DNA of 64,000 nt from Phymatolithon calcareum (taxonomy: Eukaryota > Rhodophyta > Florideophyceae > Hapalidiales). Positions 29,698 to 40,229 of the stretch are shown here, piece by piece. The notes beneath the pieces were generated by a model. The model did no database searches. It was given only the letters and a program-made list of their open reading frames with translations, and was not told the origin of the DNA. Every line of letters starts with the position of its first letter. Position 1 is the first letter of the stretch. The translations under genes and the position numbers were made by a program. The stretch lies in contig OZ345358.1 in assembly GCA_977006965.1 (NCBI GenBank), positions 1,612,001-1,676,000 of the forward strand. Direction: 5' to 3'.

Positions 29698-30720
29698 AAC
29701 AAACAAACAATAGTAGGCAAAAGGCATAGAAGTAGCGAGCAGGATTAACGCCCTGCCATACTCTAATTGGCGGAAAAATATAAAGCACTGCTTGCTAGCC
29801 CCATAGGGGAATAAGCATTCATTATTATTATTACAAGGCATAGGATACAACATGCGAACTGCGGACAGGCAAACAAAAATAAATCCATCAGCAGAGGATC
29901 GAAGTCCACTTGTATCTTGCATGGACCTCATGAATCTTACTTTACTGCCTGTCCCCGCCCAATACCTTGCGATCTCATCTTCGTTAGCCGGTACTCCGAG
30001 CCTTACGTGCGCAATGGCGGACGCGATCCTGACTTGGAGTGGGAAGTGCCCAGAACCAGAACAGATAAAAGCACGTTGGCCTCTCAAGAGAGATGCCGAA
30101 TTTTCATCATAGCCTTCATTGTCCATCGCCGAGGAATTGCTGAAATGCGAGTCATCTTGCCATCTTTTCGAAGAAATCTCCGATATTCACGCCAAATATC
30201 AATCAATCGGCGCAGCAAATATATACATTATGCGCCTCTATTTTTCCTTCTAGTAGTACCAATAATGTGCCCGTCTCTATTTTCTGCCATACTAGCCCGC
30301 TGTAGCGCGCAGTATTGTTCGTGGACGACATCTATCACTAGAGAAATCAGTCAGCCGGAGCGCATGAGCAAGAAAGCGAGTAAGCACATACATGACCTCC
30401 TGAGCAAGAGAAGCTCCACAGGCCATATATAATAGCTCTCGTTAACGTTTTTATCTAAACTCGGCGCTAAATCCGGCTTGTGAACTCGATGCCTTCCCCA
30501 ACTGATAGTCGACCGTTTCTCTTTTCTGTCTTTTTTGGGCTATACTGCGTGCATAAGTTTGTTTTCAATTATGGCGATTCTTCTGTACCTGCAAATGAGT
30601 TATTATTATGATACTGTGTCTTGTAGACACTGGTACCAGTAGTCAAGTGTGTGAAATTATGGTTCAGGGGAAGCAAAAAATAGGACAGGTTCAAGTAAAT
30701 TTTGAACTTGGAGGGAGAGA
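29698..30720. other. Unassigned; one hypothetical minus-strand frame
   Basis: The + strand end AGCCCCATAGGGGAATAAGC with (ATT)n at 29800-29832 looks like a retroelement terminus. A minus frame from the ATG at 30126 (SASLLRGQRAFICSGSGHFP, ASAIAHVRLGVPANEDEIAR) could be a remnant, but I cannot name it. The rest shows nothing. Confidence 0.3.
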
Positions 30721-30724
30721 ATAT

Positions 30725-31050
30725 ATCAGGATTTGTTTAAGAGCTCCCAACGCTTCACCTATGAGGAACAGGGTTAGCTTTTCGAAAGGTTTTCTAATGT
30801 AGCGTAGTCTGGTCAGTCATGACCTCCTTGATTCATATTTCTCTACTAACAAGTGAACATGTGAGTCGTTTGCCCTCATCTTCCACATCAGGAACCTTCT
30901 GCGACGATTATAAAATGCGTTGGAGCGCTTAGAGAGAAGACTTCTACGATCTTATTTTACCGAAAACAGACCTGCAGTGACACATCTTGAAAGCCTGAAA
31001 TATCCTGAATAAAATCAGTATCGCAGTTTTGACTCGCAACGTAACCGTCA
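30725..31050 (-). mobile_element. L-C LINE 3' remnant, diverged
   Basis: TTTGTTTAAGAGCTCCCAAC, TTCATATTTCTCTACTAACA and GTGAGTCGTTTGCCCTCAT follow the L-C end in minus orientation (compare 9290-9430) with many changes. Confidence 0.5.
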
Positions 31051-32169
31051 CTCTCTCTTTCAAAGTTTTAAAGATCCATTGGACATTGTCATATATCACA
31101 GATGCTCGGGGAAACAGCTTGAAATCACTAAAGCTGCATCTCTAGCCATCAAAGGGCACTCTACCCAATGATTGGACAAAGACACATAGGGAATAGAGCT
31201 CAACGGAACCAGATACCACTTGGAGTGGAACCTGAAGCAATGTCGACACGGTGGCGGCGACAAACGGCAGCACAAAGACCGAGAACTACAAGTGCTTATC
31301 GCATTGGTCATTGGCAATGGGCACACGCTCAAAGTCAGTGGAAAAGAGCTGAAGTGGGCAAATGTTTTTTTGCCAAACTTGGCCAGGTTTTCATGTTCAT
31401 ATTTCCAATCTGACTGTCGCAGTGGAAGACCGTTTTGTACAGCAATCGTCTCAGCCGTTCTCTTGTGCTGCGTATGCGCAATTTGACAGAGCGTGTACAT
31501 TCACTGCGTCACAGCATGATCATGTTGGACACGTCAAGTATTATCGTCCTCAACGGAACAACAAGGTAATTGGTAAGCTCTCATAAGACCTTTCTGCATG
31601 CACAAGTAGAGTCAATTACTGTACTTGCATTCCACAGCGAAAGACAATGACCACTGCTTGCGCAACCAGGATCTACATGTCATCAACCAGTAACTCACCA
31701 AGATAGTCTTCCAGAGAGTGGTAACGTATACTAACGACTTTATTTTTCAGGAAAATACGTAGCCAGCGATCTTGTTCCACAGACTCTATGGAGAGATTGC
31801 AATATGTTTCTAAAATTTTTGATCATTTAGAAAAGATCGTGTAGGCCGGTGTGTCTGAGGTCATCGCCGCACAGTGTCAATTGAAGTGACAAATATTCCA
31901 ACTTTAGATTGCTGCGTGTTCTCCATACAGAGATATGGTGAATCTATTCAATGCAGCAACATAAATGTGACAACGATACGTGCTGTCCTGCTTCTTATTG
32001 TACCACAAGCTATGTGAACAGCGAATATGAGTGACGAAAGAGAGCGGACCATGACGAGGGAGTCCCATTTCCCAACAGATCTCTATAAGATCTGGAATGT
32101 AATATTGACTATCTGTAGGCCGCCATCAGCATTTTCCTCGCACCAGAGTTCGAAGGCAAGGATTCACGC
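31051..32169. other. No gene recognised upstream of the zinc-finger gene
   Basis: Overlapping frames at 31100-31590 on both strands lack domains. The last few hundred bases are probably the 5' region of the gene at 32170. Confidence 0.35.
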
Positions 32170-32562
32170 ATGGATGCTCCGAAGAAGTCAGACATCAAGT
32201 ATATTTTGAACCCTCCCGGCAGCTCTTCATCAAAATGTGGATCGTCGGGGACGGGAAGCGTGTCTGGCCGTCCGACGGCTAATATACCAGCACTCGCCCA
32301 GCCGTTTCAGTGTTCCATATGCGAAATGAGTTTCAAGGAACGAGGAAACCTGAACAAACATGTTCATACTGTGCATGAAAAGAAGAAGACAAAGCCCTGT
32401 CCTCTCTGCGGAAAGACTTTTGCATTTAAAGATGGACTCACACGTCACATCTCAGATGTGCACAAAAACGAAAGAAAACACTCCTGTGAGTTGTGTGGCC
32501 GGCAATTTAAGCAACGTTCACATTTGGCAAAGCACATGGCCACGATGCACAAAAAGGACTAG
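32170..32562 (+). CDS. Three-finger C2H2 zinc-finger protein
   Basis: 130 residues from the ATG at 32170. Residues 1-45 are Ser/Gly/Pro-rich and probably disordered. Three consecutive C2H2 fingers follow, all CX2CX12HX4H: CSICEMSFKERGNLNKH..., CPLCGKTFAFKDGLTRH... and CELCGRQFKQRSHLAKH..., each with the usual aromatic and Leu core residues. The protein ends three residues after the last His. Known role of the fold: sequence-specific DNA binding in the nucleus; the target is unknown. The recognition-helix positions differ between fingers (R-N-N, K-G-T, Q-S-A type). The coding region is intact in a desert of several kb. It is short for a transcription factor, so it could be one exon, but a complete single-exon gene is plausible. 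Confidence 0.82.
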   Translation: MDAPKKSDIKYILNPPGSSSSKCGSSGTGSVSGRPTANIPALAQPFQCSICEMSFKERGNLNKHVHTVHEKKKTKPCPLCGKTFAFKDGLTRHISDVHKNERKHSCELCGRQFKQRSHLAKHMATMHKKD

Positions 32563-34740
32563 CGAAGTACTTTCTCCTCATCCATCCTGCAGAAGGCGAT
32601 ACTATACGAGATGCGCAACGAATCCTTGTGCACAAAGTATTAAATGGTCTCGGGTTTACACTGGTAGTATTTTTCAGATGGAATGTGCTAGCAATATAGA
32701 ACCTCCAAAAGTACTATTGTAACGAACGCGCTTGTAGTCGCGCTGTTAGTGTGTTTTCCAGAAATTACACTGGATAGCACGTCCCACAGTAAATTAGTCT
32801 CTGCGGGTTCGTCTGGTATGAAAGGAGTGCCGTGGAGACGGAGACCTACTCATTTATTGCTGCGTTCCGTTATTGTGTTCTTGCATTGGGAATCTCGATG
32901 TTCGCGATGGGATATGCCATCGAGATGCAATCTCCCAGTGTATGATAGACGCTGGAATTGTGGACATATCTGGTCCATACATTCCCTTCCGTTTAGAAAA
33001 TAGTCCGATTTTCAAGTTTTCAGTAAGCTTCCTCGCACCATCCGTGTTCAGTTCAGGCAGAAATTCATTCGTAAAACACTCACATAAATCCAATGTTTCT
33101 GTTTGCGTTCTCCTTCAAGCACACGGTTCACAACCGGCAATTGAATGCCTCTTTCGTATTTTTCTTTGACATGGCCACGATGTGCGTGTACGTCACCAAA
33201 TGCCATTGTTTTCTATGGATTTGACAGGGTTCGTAATGGCTGTTGTCGTATTTTTCTTCAAAATGGCCGTTAAATTTCATTTCATCCAGCGACCTTGATC
33301 TAGAATCCGATTAGACAAGAATTCAGCCCCTCTGCTGCCCTCTGTGCCATCACTATGGACTTATTTCGTACTTCCTCGGAAACAATAAACACAGATCACA
33401 GCCGCAATATGTTATATTCTCATCTGAGCTCAATGCATTTTAAATTGGACTGCTTAGCTCGATTCTGTTGTCACATCTTAGACAACTTTTGATTTTCTTC
33501 ACTGCTCAGCAAAATCACAATATCTATTCGCATCACTGAGATCACGTCAGCGGAAACTCAATCCAATTCTCTGCCTCTTCGGGATCCCTTTTCTCATTGG
33601 ATATCTTTCCGTACTGTCCTAAACCAGGCGAGCTTCTACATCAACGCAGAGTCGGTTCAACAAGGGAGGGGATACCACTGCCAGCGTGGTGAAACGAAGA
33701 TGTAGCTTGCACGCTCGCTGTCTTCTAAATCTGGCAGAATCAGTACAAAAAAGTAGAAGAAAGGGTTGAAAGGGCATGCGAAATGAACTGAATGTCGTTC
33801 ACAACATTCCTAAAGCATGTAACGATACTTGCACAAGTTCTCCTTAAAGACGGCTCGCTTGCAAAGATAACCTTTACGCTAGCGAAGAAAATTGGCTTGG
33901 AAGTTAGCGCTGAAAGCTAGCCGGTTTAGTGCAAAGCTGGCAAAATAGAATAAATTCTACATAAAGCGTGATGCTGATCGGACGAAGAGGTGAAGAACGG
34001 AATACAATATCAACAAGAACAACAACCAACTTCGAAAATCATCCAACAGAGTTAATCAAACCATCAGTCAGTAACTGTTTCAGTACACGTGTGAACCTAC
34101 GTTGACCAAATCTCTGAAAGTAAATTTCCATTGCGACGTTCATTTAGTAGAACCAGCTACGTCGTACTTATCTTATCAATGTATAGTACCCCATCCTCTG
34201 TGATCATCGAGCTCATAAAAAGGAATTCAGTACATCCTCAGTTGTTCATAAAAATAAGCAAAAATGCACATCGATTATTTTCACCTTCTACTTAGAATAT
34301 GTAGCGGTTTGATACCAGGGTTATCCACTTGGACCGCTCGATATCTACAAAAACACTGTTCTGAATCCGAACGATCGTGAGTAATTACCGAGCCCGACAA
34401 CTAAATCGCACCAATTGTGCTTGTTCAGAAAACGTCTGGCGTCCAAATTCAAGAGAAAACTACTTCGCCCTGTACCGTATTCGCTGATACGCCGTCCATG
34501 GATTTATGATTGTATTGATCAAACTGCCTCTCCTAATCATTGTTGATCCAATGTTAGACTCTATAAATGTCGCAACTTCGCGGCGCCCAGGTCTTCCGCC
34601 AGGGAACAACCCGACAAAAAGTCCGATTGCCAACCAGTGCGCGTGAACCCCCACAACACGGTCCTCTTTGCGCCCACATGCGAAGTCAACCAGTTATTCT
34701 CAGAATCATCATTCCCGATTTCACCGTCATATGTACAGAC
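32563..34740. other. Long gene-poor stretch
   Basis: No frame with a recognisable domain and no TIR pair found. It ends at TTA (34741-34743), the target duplication of the Harbinger element. Confidence 0.4.
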
Positions 34741-34993
34741 TTAGGCCCGTTTTACACGACAAAAATCATGCCTGTGCGTGCGAAGTTGGCATATCTCAGT
34801 AAGCGAACGATTGGTTCTTGTGAGTTTCGATTTACACCTGCTAACATCTATCATAAAACCCTCACGCAAAAATTTCGACTCCCTTCGGCGCAGATTTGGA
34901 GTCGCGTAAGTTGCGTGAGGATTTACGATAAGAACTTACAGCTTTGCTAGTGGCATGCTTTCAAAAAAACGGTCGAATTTGAAAGCGTGAAGT

Positions 34994-35222
34994 ACTACTC
35001 GAGTAGAGGCTGTCACAGAGGGTCCGAAGGGCAGTTGCAAGCCATATTGATTGTGGCCCGAGTACTGCTCACTACTCGAAGAAAGGGGATCGTAGGGAGT
35101 CTGAAGTTCAGTCGAGAGGCACATTGATGCTGGCCAGAGTACTCCTCACTACTCGAGAAATGGGGATCGTAGGGCATCCGAAGGTCAGTTAGGAGACACA
35201 TTGGTGGCTCTAATTACAGATT
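34994..35222. repeat. Tandem repeat, 77-bp unit, about 3 copies
   Basis: ACTACTCGA starts units at 34994, 35071 and 35148, exactly 77 bp apart. Units share GGGATCGTAGGG, a GAAG.TCAGT core, ACATTG.TG.TGGCC and AGTACT.CTC. The array lies in the Harbinger element upstream of its transposase. Confidence 0.8.
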
Positions 35223-35307
35223 ATTATCAAGGCAGCTTTCGCTTGCGGTTGAAGACGGTTGAAATAAGCGACGGATCCGAACTAGCCTCGCCGAAACTAT
35301 ACTCTAC

Positions 35308-36248
35308 ATGTCACCAGAAGAGTTCCGCTGTACTTTTCGAATGTCTAAAGAAGCGTTTTTTGATTTGCTCTGTCTGCATCGGGACAAGTTGAATCGAACT
35401 ATCAAGCAAGCTCAATGTTCCAGTGGCGAAAGTATCGCAGCTGATGTTCACGTAGCCGTTGCATTGCGGATTCTCGCAGGGCCATCGCACCTAGATATGG
35501 TTATGATGTACAAAATCGCCACAACCACAGTGTATCGGATTTTCATGTAGAGTGTGACCGTTTTGAACGAGGTGCTGCCTATGAAACATCTAAAGCTAGA
35601 CGACGAGTATATTCTATCAGATCTAGCTCGTGGGTTCGCATTGTCAAGAAATCTTTCGTGGGGCTGTGTTGGAGCGCTGGACGGAATTGCAGTCCAAGTT
35701 AAGAAGCCGCTAGATAAATACCATCCTCGCAATTTTTGGTGCCGAAAAAGTATGTACAGCATTCCAGTACAGGCCGTCGTCAACGAAAACTACGAGTTTA
35801 TATACATGTCTGCGACATCTCCGGGTAACACTCACGAAAGTTTGGCTTTCGGATGCAGCGGTCATTTTAAAAGACTGCAGGAGCAGGGGATTTTGGAGGG
35901 GCTCTAGATAGCTGGCGATGCAGCTTACGAATGCCTGCACGGAGTCATCACACTGTGTACGAAAGCTATGTTCTTTACCGCGACTCCTTTAACTTTTTCC
36001 GATCATCATTGCTTATCCATGTAGAGCAATCTTTTAGAATGGTGGTGCGGCGTTCGGGCATTTTATGGCGCCCTATACAGTTCAAATTGACCAATGTGCC
36101 GCTCATAATTTCTTTTTGCATGCGTCTGCATAACTGGTGCATACAGAAGGATGGTCCGAATGGTCTATCCGCTTCGATGACTCCGGGTGAGCAGCGCTAC
36201 ACCGACAATGCTTTTACAACGTGGTGGTCTATAGTTACTGCAGGCTAA
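35308..36248 (+). pseudogene. Harbinger (HARBI1-like) DDE transposase, decayed
   Basis: From the ATG at 35308: MSPEEFRCTFRMSKEAFFDL, then a stop at 35548. The frame goes on with WGCVGALDGIAVQVKKP (first catalytic Asp), FWCRKSMYSIPVQAVVNEN, MSATSPGNTHESLAF, a second stop at 35905, then IAGDAAYECL (second Asp). After a frameshift the C-terminal part is YRDSFNFFRSSLLIHVEQSF (catalytic Glu) and GILWRPIQFKL...MRLHNWCIQ. The order and motifs are those of the DDE_Tnp_4 family. At least two stops and one shift make it inactive. Confidence 0.88.
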
Positions 36249-36599
36249 AAACAAGAACGAGAAACGGTACAGTCTCGGAGGGACCTCGAAATGTGCGAAC
36301 TTCCTGAAAATCTCACTCAAAGTTTGTGCAGACGCGGTATAACCCGCCCTGCTCCTCAGCAATAAAGCAAAGCGCTTGCCATTCTACACCACTGGCCACT
36401 ACTATAGGTGGCGCACTGATGGGACAACCCCTATGCTCTTCGCACATCGAGTAAGTAACACCTTCCGTCAATACCGGTTTCCTCGTTTTCACTAGACAAC
36501 GCAAACTCGGTGGCTCATCACTTACATCGCCGGACCGTGGCGCATGGCAACACCGCCATAAAAACGAAAACGTTTCATCCCTCGGGGTCGGAAACTCAA

Positions 36600-36947
36600 A
36601 TGATTGAAAGGCAGTCGGCTGGAATAGTAACTTTCGATGCGCCAAACGTCCAATTTGACAATTCCAGCACTTGCGGAACGGTAGTTGTAGCGGTTTCGGC
36701 TGGGAAGGCTTGTTGCGGAACGTCGTTTGCTCCTTCTGCCGCAGCGACGGCATTTCCGCCAGAATTCATAGAGCTGTTCGGTTCGCTTGAAAACCTTGGC
36801 GTTATTGATGATAGTTTGACGATGTATTACGCTGCGTTTAACAACGAATACGAGCAATACCTCCACTCCCGCGAAATATTCCACAGTTTTAATACGTGGC
36901 GGCGGACACAAAAAACTGTGTCGTGTGCAACGCTCGAACTAGCGTAG
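36600..36947 (+). CDS. Possible second Harbinger protein
   Basis: About 115 codons from an ATG at 36600 to a stop at 36947, inside the Harbinger element. The last part (PPEFIELFGSLENLGVIDDS, EQYLHSREIFHSFNTWRRTQ) is helix-like. Family knowledge: Harbingers often encode a Myb/SANT-like partner of the transposase. I cannot see a clear Myb triple-Trp motif, so the link rests on position. Confidence 0.35.
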   Translation: MIERQSAGIVTFDAPNVQFDNSSTCGTVVVAVSAGKACCGTSFAPSAAATAFPPEFIELFGSLENLGVIDDSLTMYYAAFNNEYEQYLHSREIFHSFNTWRRTQKTVSCATLELA

Positions 36948-37010
36948 AAAATTTCTTATGACAAATACACACGCCTCACGCTCGATATGTGTCGTGTAAA
37001 ACGAGACTTA

Positions 37011-39048
37011 GCCCATTCAAAATCGCGTACGCAAATAGTGTGTCCTGATTGTGTGTGTATTTTCCGTAACATCAAACGCAGGATTTCCTCATGAGCAGCA
37101 TTGACGATGTACTTCGGTGCTACATGCGCTTTTGCGGTTTCTATGCGGCACTCAGTGAATTCTTCTCATGCAATAAAAATCTCTACAGGACGTGGCCTAG
37201 ATTTGATAGAAGTATACTGCTGGGCATGTATAGGGAGATTCAATTCGCCGCCGTTGCCGAGACTATTGTGCAGATGTTCGAATTGAATTTTTCTTTTCGG
37301 ACCGGGCGCTCACGGAAATGCGACATTTAATGGGCGGAAAAATTCAACTATGCTTTCTGACAACATCGTCAGGACAAATAGACGTTCCATGACACGTAGA
37401 ATTACAGAAACTCATCGAATTTTTGTTCAAATTTATGATGAAGAATAATTCCGTCGCCAACGGTTGTATCGATGTTGGCAAAAACGCGACTTGAAAGTTA
37501 TAAGCTCTTTTTTCAGCATTTTTAATTTTGTAGAATATGATCATATATGAGAAAATGCATCTCGACAGAAGGATTTTAATCGAACATTGAACATTTCGCG
37601 ACAGTTTTAGTGAAGTTTATCGATACTCCTTCTGAAAGCTCGTAAGATGCTTTTGATCTCTCTCTTAACATAGAAAAGTATTATAATCTCAAGGATAAAT
37701 TCGCAAAGAAGTTAGCCAAAATTCTAGATAGCTACACTATCTGGAAGTCATCCACATCGTTGACAAGGGCATATTCTATTGTCTTTGCTTAGAGGTATAT
37801 GTAGAAGATAGTTTGGGCTAATGCCCACGCAAAGTTGTACTTTTTGTCGATGTCGGTATGAACAAGAAATGGCAGAGTAATTCGTGCTGTCGACTAGACG
37901 TCATCAGAGAGATGTTTGCGTTTAAATCTCACAGAGTCCTCGAATTCTCCTATTTTGAGGATAGCGGTTCGCGACGCCCTCTCCCATCTAGTGGTTGTGC
38001 AGGATCATAAGATTGTGCCAGCAGCGGCTGTAAAACGAGAAGGGTGGGCTTAATAATAATTCTACTTGTAGTCAATTTGTCTATTCTAACGAGCGAGTTG
38101 GTAGTGCGTTGTAAGTGAGTGTCGCGAACGTATCCCGGAGCGAACCCCGCATAGTTACGTCGTCTGTGTGGTTTCTTTTCCAGGAAAACGAGTGAAAGAG
38201 AGGACGGTTGAGTTCCTCACTATTGTTTTGTGAGTTGGGAGTTTTGTGAGTGAGACGTTTTGTGCGTTGGATGATTCTAAAGAGATACGATCTCCCGAAG
38301 AGTGCTTGGATACTCGTATCATAATGCACTCGTGAGGAAAATACACCACATTATTTTTTATTGCGCAATTTCTGAGTGTAAACTGCTTTCACATCGCTGA
38401 TCGGGCTCGCAAGGCAATGATTTATTGCTGAGTTATCTTCTACTTAGATTACAGCAGGGCGTTATTTCTGTTGGGCAATTTGGAAAGCACACCTGCTCTG
38501 CATGTCGTTCGAAATATTTGTGGTGTATTGGCCTTAATTGTGCCATTGTTGCGACGCGACTGCCGACCTCGGCGAAGCTAACCATCTTCCCTAGGGCACT
38601 TCCCGAACGTTCTGCCAGGCTACTGACGTGTCTTGGGGACTGGCACGGCAAATTCCATCGACACACGCGTGTCGTAATCGGACAAAATAATTCGATTCCA
38701 CCCGGAGCAAACGCGTTGGTTCCACGATCTGCGGGGGGGGGCCGTGGACGGCCTGAGTATTTGGACTCTTTTCTTCACTGCTCCCTCGTCTTCTTTTCAT
38801 GTACGATGCACTCTAATCCCTCCGGGTCGACGACAGAAAAGCCCGTAGGCAGAAACTGCGTCGGACTCTTCACGATTAATAGGCACCCTTGAGATTCGAA
38901 TTCAGGACCTTCTCTTGATTACATCTTTGATGTGCGTTCCCCTGATCGATCTTTCCAGTTGACCACGTAGAGGCATAATTTCTAGTTATGATGCTTTAAT
39001 GTTGCAACCCCTAGAAAAAGTTGAAGTTGTAGCTCTCGCCTTTTACAA
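37011..39048. other. Gene-poor stretch
   Basis: Only short frames without domains (for example 38425-38892 +). A run of nine Gs occurs near 38731. No TIR pair recognised. Confidence 0.35.
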
Positions 39049-39050
39049 TA

Positions 39051-39953
39051 CAGTGCGGTCCGGTAATTATGGAGTATTTTTCAAATTTTAAATTAAAAAT
39101 AGAATTGCGTTCCTCTTTCCGGACAATTTTGATAGGTAAATGCGCATATAGGAGTTGCTCATTTTGCCTTGATTACGTTGTAAGTGGACTTTTGCATTAG
39201 ATTTTAGGACTCCATTTCGAGAAGGCACTTTTGGGGGAGTTGGCTCTCAATTTTGGAATGTCCATATTTCATATCATTTATGAGGATTACTGCAATTGGA
39301 GGTGCATTTTTACCTGAGAGTTTACAAAAATCTAATGCACGGTGCGCTTTCCAGTATGATTCTTAGCATGCCAGAGCATCTGAATTTTTCCGCGCCACCT
39401 TTTCCCTCGCAATTTCTCGCCGCTCCTTGATGCTTCTTCGCATTCGCATTCGGAACACATGAAGACCGTATCTTCCACCCCCCATTTCATTGCTAAACAG
39501 TTTGATCTTGTTTGTTCCATTGCAGCAGCAAGTGCCCACATCTCTCTGCGGTGACTAGATTTACCGATTGGGCTTAAGCCACTTTGCAGCGGTTCTGACG
39601 TGGGGAAATGAGTGTAGGGCAGTGGAGTGCATTAAATCAGTGGTTAGAAGTGCCTCGTGCACAAAAGAAATTGTGATAATGGGCGATGTGTTTAGGTTCA
39701 CGTGGCTCCCTAGAATGCACTTTCCAATATTTATGAGCAGAAAAATGGCGGCGGGTGCAACACAGCGCGGATCATCTGTTTCTCGAATAAAAATCGGCGA
39801 TTTGTCCAACATTTTGGCAGTGGCCTTGTGGGAAGAGCAGGGTTTGAAAAAATTCTTTGAAAAATTGATGGAAACTTGTAATTTGATAAATTTTATGTAT
39901 GAACCACGTGTTCAATCATAACTGACTTGTTCCATAATTACCGGACCCAGCTG
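39051..39953. mobile_element. Tc1/mariner-type non-autonomous element
   Basis: The left end CAGTGCGGTCCGGTAATTAT and the inverted right end CAGCTGGGTCCGGTAATTAT are flanked by TA (39049-39050, 39954-39955), the target of Tc1/mariner/pogo elements. The interior of 903 bp shows short frames on both strands (for example 39568-39921 +) but no recognisable DDE motif. A 13-bp inverted pair TGCATTAGATTTT / AAAATCTAATGCA lies at 39195-39207 and 39328-39340. Confidence 0.75.
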
Positions 39954-39955
39954 TA

Positions 39956-40229
39956 TTATGCACTCGAGTCATACCGCAGTGACCTACAAGTAGATATAAA
40001 CACCCCGATCGGGCTCCTCCCCTAATAAAGCCCTCCGAGAGCCTCATTTTCCTGGAGAAGCCCTCTCCTCTTGGGTTTTCTCGGACCCCTCCCGAGGGAT
40101 TATGATTAATTGTACATGTGTGACACAACTATCCACGACACGAGCGTGTACTGCTATGACACAACAGAGAGGGGATTGTGCACGCTGATATCGCGGGACC
40201 ACTGATAATTGAACGTGGGGCAACTGCTA
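39956..40229. other. Upstream of hAT remnant
   Basis: 40030-40105 contains CCTCCGAGAGCCTC and CCCTCTCCTCTTGGG motifs, similar to 44535-44580 (AAGCCCTCTTTCTTG, CCCTTCCGAGGGATT). A shared element is possible, but I can define no ends. Confidence 0.3.

Larger units (their letters stand above)
34744..37007 (+). mobile_element. PIF/Harbinger element with intact ends
   Basis: The left end GGCCCGTTTTACACGACA (34744) and the right end, read inverted, GTCTCGTTTTACACGACA (37007) match at 16 of 18 bases. TTA is duplicated at 34741-34743 and 37008-37010, the 3-bp target typical of PIF/Harbinger. Inside are a decayed DDE transposase (35308-36248) and a second frame (36600-36947), the two-gene layout of this superfamily. 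2264 bp. Confidence 0.9.

Noticed and set aside
38425-38892. 155-codon + strand frame as a gene
   Set aside because: No domain, no ATG-supported start near the beginning, and overlapping open frames on the other strand; composition looks random.
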